From Acidobacteriaceae bacterium (lineage in GTDB: Bacteria > Acidobacteriota > Terriglobia > Terriglobales > Acidobacteriaceae), in the NCBI GenBank assembly GCA_003164855.1, contig PLUI01000295.1, positions 46,235 to 87,539 on the forward strand: a DNA stretch of 41,305 nucleotides. Reading direction: 5' to 3'. The notes beneath the pieces are model-generated. The model was not told where the DNA came from and searched no databases. It worked only from the letters and a program-made list of their open reading frames with translations. Every line of letters begins with the position of its first letter. Positions within the stretch are counted from its first letter, which is position 1. This document shows, piece after piece, positions 18,754-26,888 of this stretch. Both the position numbers and the translations under genes were made by a program.

Positions 18754-20658
18754 TTATTTGGCCCAGCAGTGGTAACTGATTCGATAAGCTGTCGACGCCG
18801 ACAACGTCACCGGAGTTGTTCCATTAGTCCACGTAAACAGGTCGCTGGAGGTGGAAGGAGTTTTATCTTTCATCACTGCCAACCCATTCCAGATTCCCGT
18901 GCCGGCATCGCTTGCCTGGTACATACATACCGGCTTATTCGTTCCGAATGGAGATGAATTGAAAGTCAGAGTAATTGTCCCTGTTCCGGAAGGGGAGCCG
19001 GCCCCGGTGCTGACGATGATCGTCCCCGCAGCATTTGTAGATCCGGTATCGAGCGAACAGCTGGGGGAAGTTCCGCCGCCGCTGGTAAAGGTACAGCTTG
19101 GCGCCGTGCCTGCTGTCTTAATACTGCCGACAATCATCTGCTGGCCTGTAGTTAGGTTCCCGGCCCCGTCAGATGTCAAGCCGACGAGCGGAATCGCAGT
19201 CGTGCCCGGACTCGTTCCGGGAAATAGGGTTGGGCCGCCGGCGTTGGTGGAGGCTCCTGCCGATCCGTACCACGTAGCAATAACGCTTTGAGAAACACCG
19301 TTTCTGTTACCGATCGTAACTTGAATCTGAGGAACGCTCGGGCTACCGCCGTTCAGTTTGATCGTGGGACTGGTGAAAACCGCCTGCCCGGTGTAGGCGT
19401 AGTTTACCGGAACGTTAAACGAACAGCCAGCGACGCTCTCATACTGTGCGCAGGCAACATCTATTATCATCATGGCCGACCTGTTGGTATTACTCGGCCA
19501 GCTGAGAACCAAGCGCCCATTGAGGTCCCCGGCGACCGCTGCTGTGCCATGCGGTTGTGCAACTACGATAGTTCCGTCTGCCGTGATGTACTGCGATCCG
19601 GTCTCAATCATCGGCATAGCGATTTGTTGCGTGGCAAATAGATCGCTGTTCATAGTAGCCGGGAAATCGAGCGCTACCCAGGGTTCCACTGCATAGGACC
19701 CTCCGGCGTCAATCAGAGGGAGCGCTGTTCCTCCGGCGGTGGTTGTGGCAAAAATCTGTGCATTGCCCTGCGCGTAGACTACGCCCGTGGAAGTAACGTG
19801 GATAGCATCAGGCTGAGGAGCATAGGAAGCTTCCGCCATGATGTTCAGCGTGCTGTGCGTAAGCTGTCCGGCAACCGTCAGGAACGAGCCGGGCCCAGTC
19901 TGCATGTTTCCTTTCAGCGCAACGTCGGAGTGGTACAACTGCGCCGAAGTATCAACCAATAAGCCGATTTGAGATCCCTCCACGTTAAGCCAAACATCAA
20001 ATTCACTGTAGCCAAAACTATACGTCCCGCCATTGACGAGAAGGTGGAGGCCATTCGTATTCCCTGGTACCCACGTGGATTGGCCTGAGTACCCGATATG
20101 GACATTGTGCATGTAGGTCCGCTCTGTAAATGCCCGCACGCCACCAGTGCAAGAAGATCCCGTTCCGCCTTGACAAACATTCTCCAAAAGAATGCCATTG
20201 CTGCCAGCTCCCGAATATGCGGTGGTGCCTGTACATCCCGAGACCGTCACGTCATCCCATGTAGAACCCTGCAAAGAACCTGAATGAATGCAATTCGTTG
20301 CCGATGAAGTACCGATCACTGACAGCCCGCGCAAGGCTCCGGCCTTGGTGCTGTTGAACGAACTCATCTGCCAAAAAATCCCATCCCCGGAGCCTGAATA
20401 GTTCAGAATCGTTGCGTAACTTCCCGCCCCGACGAGTGATTGTCCGGGCTTCGTCATGTTGATCGTGGTGCGATAGGAGTAGTTGCCTGCGGGAATAGAA
20501 ACTACGCAAGTATAGCTGCAGGCGGCGAATGCGGCATTGATTTGCGCTCCGATGTCCTCGGAGCCGACGACTGCAATCGGAACTGTCAGCTGAGCCACAA
20601 TCAAGGGCGTAAACAGCAAAAGTAGCGCCGCTGCGATAAGCGTTTTTTTCCTGGACAT
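18754..20658 (-). CDS. Secreted right-handed beta-helix / pectate-lyase-like protein
   Basis: Signal peptide MSRKKTLIAAALLLLFTPLIVAQ; GAQINAAFAACSYTCVVSIPAGNYSYRTTINMTKPGQSLVGAGSYATILNYSGSG resembles a Pectate_lyase_3/tailspike-like N-terminus, followed by beta-helix-like G/S/T/N-rich repeats. ATG at 20656-20658 preferred over the listed start at 20754, which overlaps the upstream gene. Confidence 0.75.
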   Translation of the reverse strand: MSRKKTLIAAALLLLFTPLIVAQLTVPIAVVGSEDIGAQINAAFAACSYTCVVSIPAGNYSYRTTINMTKPGQSLVGAGSYATILNYSGSGDGIFWQMSSFNSTKAGALRGLSVIGTSSATNCIHSGSLQGSTWDDVTVSGCTGTTAYSGAGSNGILLENVCQGGTGSSCTGGVRAFTERTYMHNVHIGYSGQSTWVPGNTNGLHLLVNGGTYSFGYSEFDVWLNVEGSQIGLLVDTSAQLYHSDVALKGNMQTGPGSFLTVAGQLTHSTLNIMAEASYAPQPDAIHVTSTGVVYAQGNAQIFATTTAGGTALPLIDAGGSYAVEPWVALDFPATMNSDLFATQQIAMPMIETGSQYITADGTIVVAQPHGTAAVAGDLNGRLVLSWPSNTNRSAMMIIDVACAQYESVAGCSFNVPVNYAYTGQAVFTSPTIKLNGGSPSVPQIQVTIGNRNGVSQSVIATWYGSAGASTNAGGPTLFPGTSPGTTAIPLVGLTSDGAGNLTTGQQMIVGSIKTAGTAPSCTFTSGGGTSPSCSLDTGSTNAAGTIIVSTGAGSPSGTGTITLTFNSSPFGTNKPVCMYQASDAGTGIWNGLAVMKDKTPSTSSDLFTWTNGTTPVTLSASTAYRISYHCWAK

Positions 20659-20662
20659 GAGC

Positions 20663-22015
20663 TTATCCTGGCGGCGGGATTGGATCCACGAAAACTCGGC
20701 TCTCTTTGAGGGAACCAGCAAGTTCTGGGCGCAGGCCTCGTCGCTTGCCCACAAAACCTCCTATACTCTTATGACGCCGCTGGGTCGATAGATCTTTCTC
20801 ACAAAGAATGGCAAGAGCAAACACGGCGCCGAATGAGCTAAACACGATGTTAAAAATACCTGCACATGCCAGAGTGGCCCAAAAGCTAGCCGCCGCTATC
20901 AAGAATGGCTGCTCAGTAGCCAAGGCCTTCCGCCGCAAATATAGCCACATCTTTATCATCAGAACTCCGAAAAGCACAAGACCAACTACACCGATATGCA
21001 AGACCAATGCCAGTGGAGTGTTATCGATGATCATTGGGTACAATGAAAGGAGTTTCTCATTTTGAACTATCCCCGCGCCAAAGACTTTTTCAGGGGGAGA
21101 AGACTGTAGAATAAGCTCAGAATAATAGGTCCATTGAGTAATTCGCTGAATGAGCGACGCTGTATCCTGCAAATCACCAGTGTCGCTATTGGAGGACCGC
21201 AATCCGATTAAGATCGTGGAGATCCCGATCACAAAAAAAAGTACTGGGTACCAGAGCCCGCGCGCGGGCCTCTTACCAAAAGTCAGAACTAGAGCATAGA
21301 AGCAAGTGCAGACGAATACCAAATAGCAAAGCCTCGTCAGAGTACTGAAACAGGCTACGCCCGAAACAATGAACAGTAATATTCCTCTGACCGGCATTCT
21401 TCGTAACAGCGCAATGCCCAGTGCACCGCATAACGCGCAAAACATTCCGAAGTTCATCGATGACGTGAACAGACTGAAAGCCCTAATTTGGCCGACAAAG
21501 ATCCAGCTGTTTACTTGAAAGGCTCCATCGGCGCTATCCGTGGGCAGGAGAGGCTGAGCCGCAGAGTATTGAGCGATTCCTATTGCCGCGCAAACCAGAA
21601 AAGAATACACAGTGCAACGCGTGATGATGCGTTCGGAAACGGCCCCACGGAATGGCACCAATACGGGACCGATCAAAAGTAAAAGGTAATATGCGTTGTA
21701 AGATTGCAAAACGTCTCCGATGGGCATACGGTGTGCGCGGTTCAGATACGGAATTTCTAAAATTAGATAGCCGATACAGAGCAGCCATGTGAGTATTGGC
21801 AGCCCAACAACCCTAATCCTTGGATAGACGAGGAAACCGAGCAGTGCAATGGCGAGTACTGCGGCCTTAAAGACGAAATTGCCGGCCAGTATATTACCGC
21901 GTAAGAAAAACATCTGCAGCTGTGGAATAGCGCCATCCACAATTAAAAAGAAGAGGAGAATAACTATTACGATTGCCACAAGCCGACGGAGGGATAGTTT
22001 TAAGAAATCGTTCAT
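20663..22015 (-). CDS. O-antigen polymerase/ligase family membrane protein (Wzy/WaaL-like)
   Basis: 450 aa polytopic protein; large central loop (IDNTPLALVLHIGVVGLVLFGVLMIKMWLYLRRKA) and position between a glycosyltransferase gene and a secreted beta-helix gene. Confidence 0.78.
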   Translation of the reverse strand: MNDFLKLSLRRLVAIVIVILLFFLIVDGAIPQLQMFFLRGNILAGNFVFKAAVLAIALLGFLVYPRIRVVGLPILTWLLCIGYLILEIPYLNRAHRMPIGDVLQSYNAYYLLLLIGPVLVPFRGAVSERIITRCTVYSFLVCAAIGIAQYSAAQPLLPTDSADGAFQVNSWIFVGQIRAFSLFTSSMNFGMFCALCGALGIALLRRMPVRGILLFIVSGVACFSTLTRLCYLVFVCTCFYALVLTFGKRPARGLWYPVLFFVIGISTILIGLRSSNSDTGDLQDTASLIQRITQWTYYSELILQSSPPEKVFGAGIVQNEKLLSLYPMIIDNTPLALVLHIGVVGLVLFGVLMIKMWLYLRRKALATEQPFLIAAASFWATLACAGIFNIVFSSFGAVFALAILCEKDLSTQRRHKSIGGFVGKRRGLRPELAGSLKESRVFVDPIPPPG

Positions 22016-22078
22016 TTGAGCGTTTCACGGCTTCCAGTCCTCGAAATATCCACCTTTCAGACATCGCACCATGCGATA

Positions 22079-23008
22079 TCAGCGCATTCTGGAAGATAGC
22101 GAGAGACCCCGACGGTAGTCTTGAATTCCCGCCCACACACTTCTGCAACGAGCAAACTGAAGCCGAAGTAAGCGTCGAGAGAATCGCACGGCCAGGAACA
22201 CGAGCGACGCGAAACGAGGTGCCGGCGAATAAAACCGCAGGAGACGCAAGCCTGAGGCCGTCTGGTAACGGTCCAGCATTAGCTTGTTTCCTCCACTGCT
22301 CGCATTCACCTTGTGCAAAACGTGGGAATCAGGAGCGGCCGCGATCCGCCATCCCTTCTTGCGCAAGCGCAGGCAAAACTCGGTATCCTCCCAATAGAGG
22401 AAGAAGCCTTCGTCCAACAATCCAGCATCTTCTATCGATCTGCGGGCGACAAGCATGCTGGTGCCATTAAGGGAGTGAAACCAATTATCCCTCTGCGGTT
22501 CTGTGCTGAGCCGTCCGTAACCGATCCACAGATTCACCCGCGATCCCGCCCATGCCTGTACCATTGATGGCGCGTCAGCATAGTAGCAGATGGAGGCGAC
22601 GGCTCCGATGCCCTCATCAGTCAGCGCCTTTGCAACAAGCGCAGAGAGTGCGCCCGGAGCCGCCTTCGTATCATTATTCAACAGCCAGATGAAGTCGGCA
22701 TCGTGCGTGAGCGCATAGCGAATCCCAATGTTGTTGCCGCCAGCAAAACCGAGATTTTCTTCGCTCTCAAGCAGCTGAATATCGGGGCGAGCAGAGCGTA
22801 TTCGGTCAACCGAATCGTTGGTGGAACCGTTATCCACAACGACAACCATTAGGTTTGGATACGTGCATTCTTCGAGGGCCTTAAGGCAATCGAGGGTGTC
22901 CTTCCACCCATTCCAGTTGAGGACGATACAGACCACCTGCGGACGCGAGTTCAATCGAACTCGCTTTCTGAGTTGCGCTTTCCCATTCTCCCACAAAGGC
23001 CGTCCCAT
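22079..23008 (-). CDS. Glycosyltransferase family 2 (rhamnosyltransferase-like)
   Basis: VVCIVLNWNGWKDTLDCLKALEECTYPNLMVVVVDNGSTNDSVDRIRSARPDIQLLESEENLGFAGGNNIGIRYAL; WLLNNDTKAAPGAL; DEGFFLYWEDTEFCLRLRKKGW. ATG at 23008 is one possible start. Confidence 0.92.
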   Translation of the reverse strand: MGRPLWENGKAQLRKRVRLNSRPQVVCIVLNWNGWKDTLDCLKALEECTYPNLMVVVVDNGSTNDSVDRIRSARPDIQLLESEENLGFAGGNNIGIRYALTHDADFIWLLNNDTKAAPGALSALVAKALTDEGIGAVASICYYADAPSMVQAWAGSRVNLWIGYGRLSTEPQRDNWFHSLNGTSMLVARRSIEDAGLLDEGFFLYWEDTEFCLRLRKKGWRIAAAPDSHVLHKVNASSGGNKLMLDRYQTASGLRLLRFYSPAPRFASLVFLAVRFSRRLLRLQFARCRSVWAGIQDYRRGLSLSSRMR

Positions 23009-23886
23009 GTTCCAAGTAGGAAGCTGCGAAACTTCCGCGCACGGTCCGGCTCGCTGATAAAACACTTGATCGTCTCCCGAAAGGAGTCGTTCATGGTATG
23101 CAAAATCCAACTCGGAAACACAAGAAAGTATTTCCGACAGAGCGCGATTCGATTACGCGACATGTAATATCGCCGCATTGCGCTGTGATACGTGGGTCGG
23201 AAATTGAACCCCAGAAACCTGTGCCCCTTGTTGGCATGACCCGCGGCATGAAGCAGTACGGCCTGTCTTGAGTCGGCAAGCATGTAACCAGCGGCGCGAA
23301 TGCGGAGGCAGTATTCAAAATCAACGCAGTCAATGAAATACTCGGACGCGAACCCCCCCACCTTGTCAAAGATCCATGCCGGGATCAACGCTCCAGAAGT
23401 GAGTGACAATACCGGTCCACCGTCGCCGGCACGCAGAACCGGCGGCTCCATCCCTGTTTCCGGATCAACATACTTAGGGTGAATTGAACCAACGCGTTCT
23501 CGGTTGGGATGTGACTCCCATGCCGCGAACATCTGATCAATAAAGCCCTCAGTGATCCTGCTATCTTGATCGAAAAGGATGATCCAGGGATAGTTCTTGC
23601 TCTTGGCCCAGAGAACCCCGCGATTTAAGGCTTCTGCGATGCCGAGATTCTCTTCGTTCTCGATTAGGTCGAAGCGCAGAGCGCGGCTTGCAGCGCGCAG
23701 CGGGTTAAGCTCATCGGCGTTCGATCCGTTGTCCACCACAACGAGTCCCTGTACTTGGGCTAGAATCTTCGGCATGTTTTGCAGCATGCAGCTAGTTGGG
23801 TGATACGTAACAATCACCGCACAGACCGATTGATGTCCATTTTGCCTGTTCGTCATTGCGCCCCAACTGATTGTATTGACTCCCAC
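22951..23886 (-). CDS. Glycosyltransferase family 2 (rhamnosyltransferase-like)
   Basis: VCAVIVTYHPTSCMLQNMPKILAQVQGLVVVDNGSNADELNPL; NLGIAEALNRGVLWAKSKNYPWIILFDQDSRITEGFI; FASEYFIDCVDFEYCLRIRAAGY. Confidence 0.93.
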   Translation of the reverse strand: MGVNTISWGAMTNRQNGHQSVCAVIVTYHPTSCMLQNMPKILAQVQGLVVVDNGSNADELNPLRAASRALRFDLIENEENLGIAEALNRGVLWAKSKNYPWIILFDQDSRITEGFIDQMFAAWESHPNRERVGSIHPKYVDPETGMEPPVLRAGDGGPVLSLTSGALIPAWIFDKVGGFASEYFIDCVDFEYCLRIRAAGYMLADSRQAVLLHAAGHANKGHRFLGFNFRPTYHSAMRRYYMSRNRIALCRKYFLVFPSWILHTMNDSFRETIKCFISEPDRARKFRSFLLGTWDGLCGRMGKRNSESEFD

Positions 23887-23984
23887 GTTCCAAAACCAGA
23901 ATTCCGGGTGGATAGCCTAATCTGTAGGGAAAACGGCGGAACGGGTGTGCAATGCGCAAAGAGTGTAGTGACGTAATTACGCCG

Positions 23985-25541
23985 CTAATTGGCCCCTGGA
24001 TGGGAAATGGCCAAAGGCCGACCACTGCTTACCGACGTTTGTAGCTTGGCCGTCTGTTTCGGTGGGCGAGGGACCAATACGATGTAAGGAACGACCTCGC
24101 TGGAGAATTGACGGCGCAATGTGGGATTGGCGAACCCGGGCGCATGGTCGCCCACAATGACAAACGCGGTGGGGCGACTAAGTTCGGTCATGGCTGCTAG
24201 TACGACGGAACGATGGACGTTCGCAACGAGCTGATACCATGAACAGAATGCCGCCTGCTGAGAGAGGAGAGGGGTGAGCGAGCACGAAGCTAGGACGGGG
24301 AGTGGGGCTGGCGTCGGCACCGGCAGGTGAGAGTTCAAAGTCACCCAGTACACGAAATTCGGATTTGAATCCGGCTGGTCGAGACGTCGTCCGATCCATT
24401 GGGCGACCGCGGCATCGCAGGTTCCGGTAAATGCGCCCACGCAATCCGGCAGCCCTTGCTGTCTGAATTGATCTCGGAACCATTGCTCCTGGAATCCGAT
24501 GCTTTTGTACCATTTCAAGCGCTCGAACATGTGCCCGTCCATCCCGTGCAGCGAAATGTTGTGATAGCCAAGGGCGGCAAGCTGGTCGGGAAGACACTCG
24601 TGCAATTCCTGCGTTGAAGCCTTGAGAAGGTAAAAACCGATCTTGCTATCGCACAGTTCTCGGGCCTCTCCGGGAATTGTGGACCCGTAGAAAGGAACTG
24701 TGCCCTGCAAGACGTCGTACCGGGTGAGCAGGTCCGCCTGAAAGTAAGGTTGGGCGAGTGTACTACGGATAGTTGCATCAGTGGCAAGTCCCCATGACTC
24801 AACCAAAACCAGCACGAGGTTGGGCATCTCCTGAGCACCTTTTTCCATAGTAAGCCCCGCGGAGCGGACCGCCATGGCTGAAGCACTTGGAACAAAAGAT
24901 GGTTCCGTCTGGGAAGCAAGCACTTTATTGCTTATCACAATACTTTTCATCTCGTTACGGACTAGACGAATCACGGAAATGCGAGAAAGCATTACTTCGC
25001 TGAAGTAACTGGACTTCACCGAGTCGATGGGCAACTCTAATCGGAAGGGATTCGGCATCTTTCCCGTTCCGCGAACCACGGTCACGAAATCGACAGATAC
25101 AGACAAGGCGGCAAACGCCACCAGACAGGAGGCTGCAATCCAGCGATCCGTCCCTCGGATCTTCGCGACCGGGAAAAGAGCGGCGATGGCAGCCACCACC
25201 AGCGCCAACACAGCTACCGCGCCCACGAGAAGAACCCTGGTGCCGGAAAGTAAGTATAGAAAGTTGGAGTTTCTCAGACATTCCGCAGGCGAAAGATAAA
25301 AGGTCTGGCTCACTCCACAAACCAGATCTGCGGCAATGACCAGGAAGAGCAGGATCCCAGAGGCGACTCTTGGCAAGAAAAGTGCCAGTAAGCCGACCAC
25401 GACATAATCGAGGCAAAAGAACCCGTTGCGCAGTAAGCCGAGCAGCGGACTTGCGGTCCAGAAGGGGAGATTTGCGAATATCGTATAAAACGCCACAAAC
25501 AAAAACAGTGTGCCTGTCCGGCCGGTTAACAATTTTCCCAA
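23985..25541 (-). CDS. Membrane-anchored sulfatase-fold protein (alkaline phosphatase superfamily; phosphoglycerol/phosphoethanolamine-transferase-like)
   Basis: Several N-terminal TM segments, then NLVLVLVESWGL, FYGSTIPGEARELC, LGYHNISLHGMDGHMFERLKWYKSIGF, FVYWVTLNSHLPVP, FVIVGDHAPGF. Confidence 0.82.
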   Translation of the reverse strand: MGKLLTGRTGTLFLFVAFYTIFANLPFWTASPLLGLLRNGFFCLDYVVVGLLALFLPRVASGILLFLVIAADLVCGVSQTFYLSPAECLRNSNFLYLLSGTRVLLVGAVAVLALVVAAIAALFPVAKIRGTDRWIAASCLVAFAALSVSVDFVTVVRGTGKMPNPFRLELPIDSVKSSYFSEVMLSRISVIRLVRNEMKSIVISNKVLASQTEPSFVPSASAMAVRSAGLTMEKGAQEMPNLVLVLVESWGLATDATIRSTLAQPYFQADLLTRYDVLQGTVPFYGSTIPGEARELCDSKIGFYLLKASTQELHECLPDQLAALGYHNISLHGMDGHMFERLKWYKSIGFQEQWFRDQFRQQGLPDCVGAFTGTCDAAVAQWIGRRLDQPDSNPNFVYWVTLNSHLPVPTPAPLPVLASCSLTPLLSQQAAFCSWYQLVANVHRSVVLAAMTELSRPTAFVIVGDHAPGFANPTLRRQFSSEVVPYIVLVPRPPKQTAKLQTSVSSGRPLAISHPGAN

Positions 25542-25693
25542 GGTCCCGATGCCTCCTCAGTACTCCACAACATTAACATTCCGCGGGTCAGTATATATCA
25601 GAGCAAGCCTTACCAGATAAGAAAACAGAAAAAGGGAGCGCGGCGCTGCTGGATCTCAGAAGATCAGCTTTCAACAATGCGGAGAACGTCCCT

Positions 25694-26698
25694 TCACAGG
25701 GCCGACTTAGTCTGAACCTGCGCGGCCTTACGGTGCCCGCATATCAGACTAGCGGTGACCCCCAACAGTTGTGCACAAGCGCGCGCCGCGAGCAGTACCG
25801 GAGAAGCCAATCCGACCACTGCGTCTTTTCTGATCGCCCGCAGTCCGAATGGCAAAGTACTGACCACGAAGGCAGACAGCACAATCACTGCGGCGGGCAG
25901 AGCCGGACGCACCACCAGATCGCAGGCCACCGCCAGCAGCAGGGCAGGCGCAAATAGAAGCTGAAGTTTCATAAGCTGCGGCGTATGGCTGTCCTTAACC
26001 GCCTTGCTGGGGTTCTTGCGCACGGCCAGCACGCGCCAGAAAGCGAACTTGTACTTCTTCTTAAGGTACCACCAGAGAGTATCCGGGTGCGTGTGGTAGA
26101 CAATCGCTTTGGGGGCAAACTTCATCTTCCAGCGACGCGCGGACATCCGATAGGAAAGTTCGATATCCTCGGCGCATGCCATCGGAAAAGAGGTGTCGTA
26201 CCCGTTCATCTCCAGGAATCGATCACGACGAAATCCGGCGGAATAAGTGTCAATAAAATCGATAGTGGGGAGACTCGCCATCCGGCGGTAGCGGTCTTCG
26301 TATTCCATCTGTACGAAACGAGCGGCTAAACGTCTTTGGTGCGTTCGGTAGATTCCCTTTACTCCGACGATCTCCGGGTCGCGGAAGGGCTCGATCATGG
26401 CGTCAATCCAGTCCGGCATTGGAACGCAATCGTCATCGGTAAAAAGGAGAAGCTTGCCGCGGGCCTCCAGTGCACCGCGATTGCGCGCCGCCGCCGGCCC
26501 GGCATTTGCCTGCGTGATGAGCTGGACGCCAGAATAACCCTCAACCACTTCAACCGTATTGTCGGTCGATCCGTCGTTAACGACAATGATTTCCGCATCT
26601 CGCCCGGGCGTCTGTCGCAGTAATGCATCTAGACAATTGCCAATGCGAGAGGCACCGTTAAATGTCGGAATGATGATGGATACAGGACTGCTTTCGAT
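25694..26698 (-). CDS. Glycosyltransferase family 2; N-terminus extends upstream of the listed ORF, start codon non-canonical or frameshifted
   Basis: Listed ORF (25694-26548, GTG) begins inside the GT2 fold. In-frame upstream codons read IESSPVSIIIPTFNGASRIGNCLDALLRQTPGRDAEIIVVNDGSTDNTVEVVEGYSGVQLITQANAGPAAARNRGA, a complete GT2 N-terminus. There is no ATG/GTG/TTG between the upstream in-frame stop (26726-26728) and this motif. ATC at 26696-26698 follows GAGGTGttcc. Confidence 0.85.
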   Translation of the reverse strand: MESSPVSIIIPTFNGASRIGNCLDALLRQTPGRDAEIIVVNDGSTDNTVEVVEGYSGVQLITQANAGPAAARNRGALEARGKLLLFTDDDCVPMPDWIDAMIEPFRDPEIVGVKGIYRTHQRRLAARFVQMEYEDRYRRMASLPTIDFIDTYSAGFRRDRFLEMNGYDTSFPMACAEDIELSYRMSARRWKMKFAPKAIVYHTHPDTLWWYLKKKYKFAFWRVLAVRKNPSKAVKDSHTPQLMKLQLLFAPALLLAVACDLVVRPALPAAVIVLSAFVVSTLPFGLRAIRKDAVVGLASPVLLAARACAQLLGVTASLICGHRKAAQVQTKSAL

Positions 26699-26838
26699 GG
26701 AACACCTCGAACTGGAAGTGGTCTCCTAGAGAGTACACGCTGGCACTCGGATGGACGTAAGGAGGCGGCAAAACATGCGATCACTGCATGGCATGACTGC
26801 GACGCCTTGCGCAGCCCACGCGTAGATGTCTCAGAACA

Positions 26839-26873
26839 GGAAAAGAGTTAGCTTGGAACAGCTAAATTTTTCC
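26839..26873. terminator. Candidate (bidirectional-type) intrinsic terminator downstream of the radical SAM gene
   Basis: GGAAAAGAGTTAGC-ttggaaca-GCTAAATTTTTCC: TTAGC/GCTAA stem flanked by A-rich and T-rich tracts, just downstream of the minus-strand stop at 26889. Confidence 0.45.
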
Positions 26874-26888
26874 GCTTCCGAGGCGTTT

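Noticed and set aside
25622-25668. GCTGGATCT-CAGA-AGATCAGC hairpin plus a T-rich tract (minus strand) as a GT2 terminator
   Set aside because: The T-rich stretch is about 12 nt from the stem, so it is not a proper intrinsic terminator; left unannotated.
26284-26296. Second ops-like string GGCGGTAGCGGT
   Set aside because: Lies inside a minus-strand GT2 coding region, on the opposite strand, and misses the conserved T.
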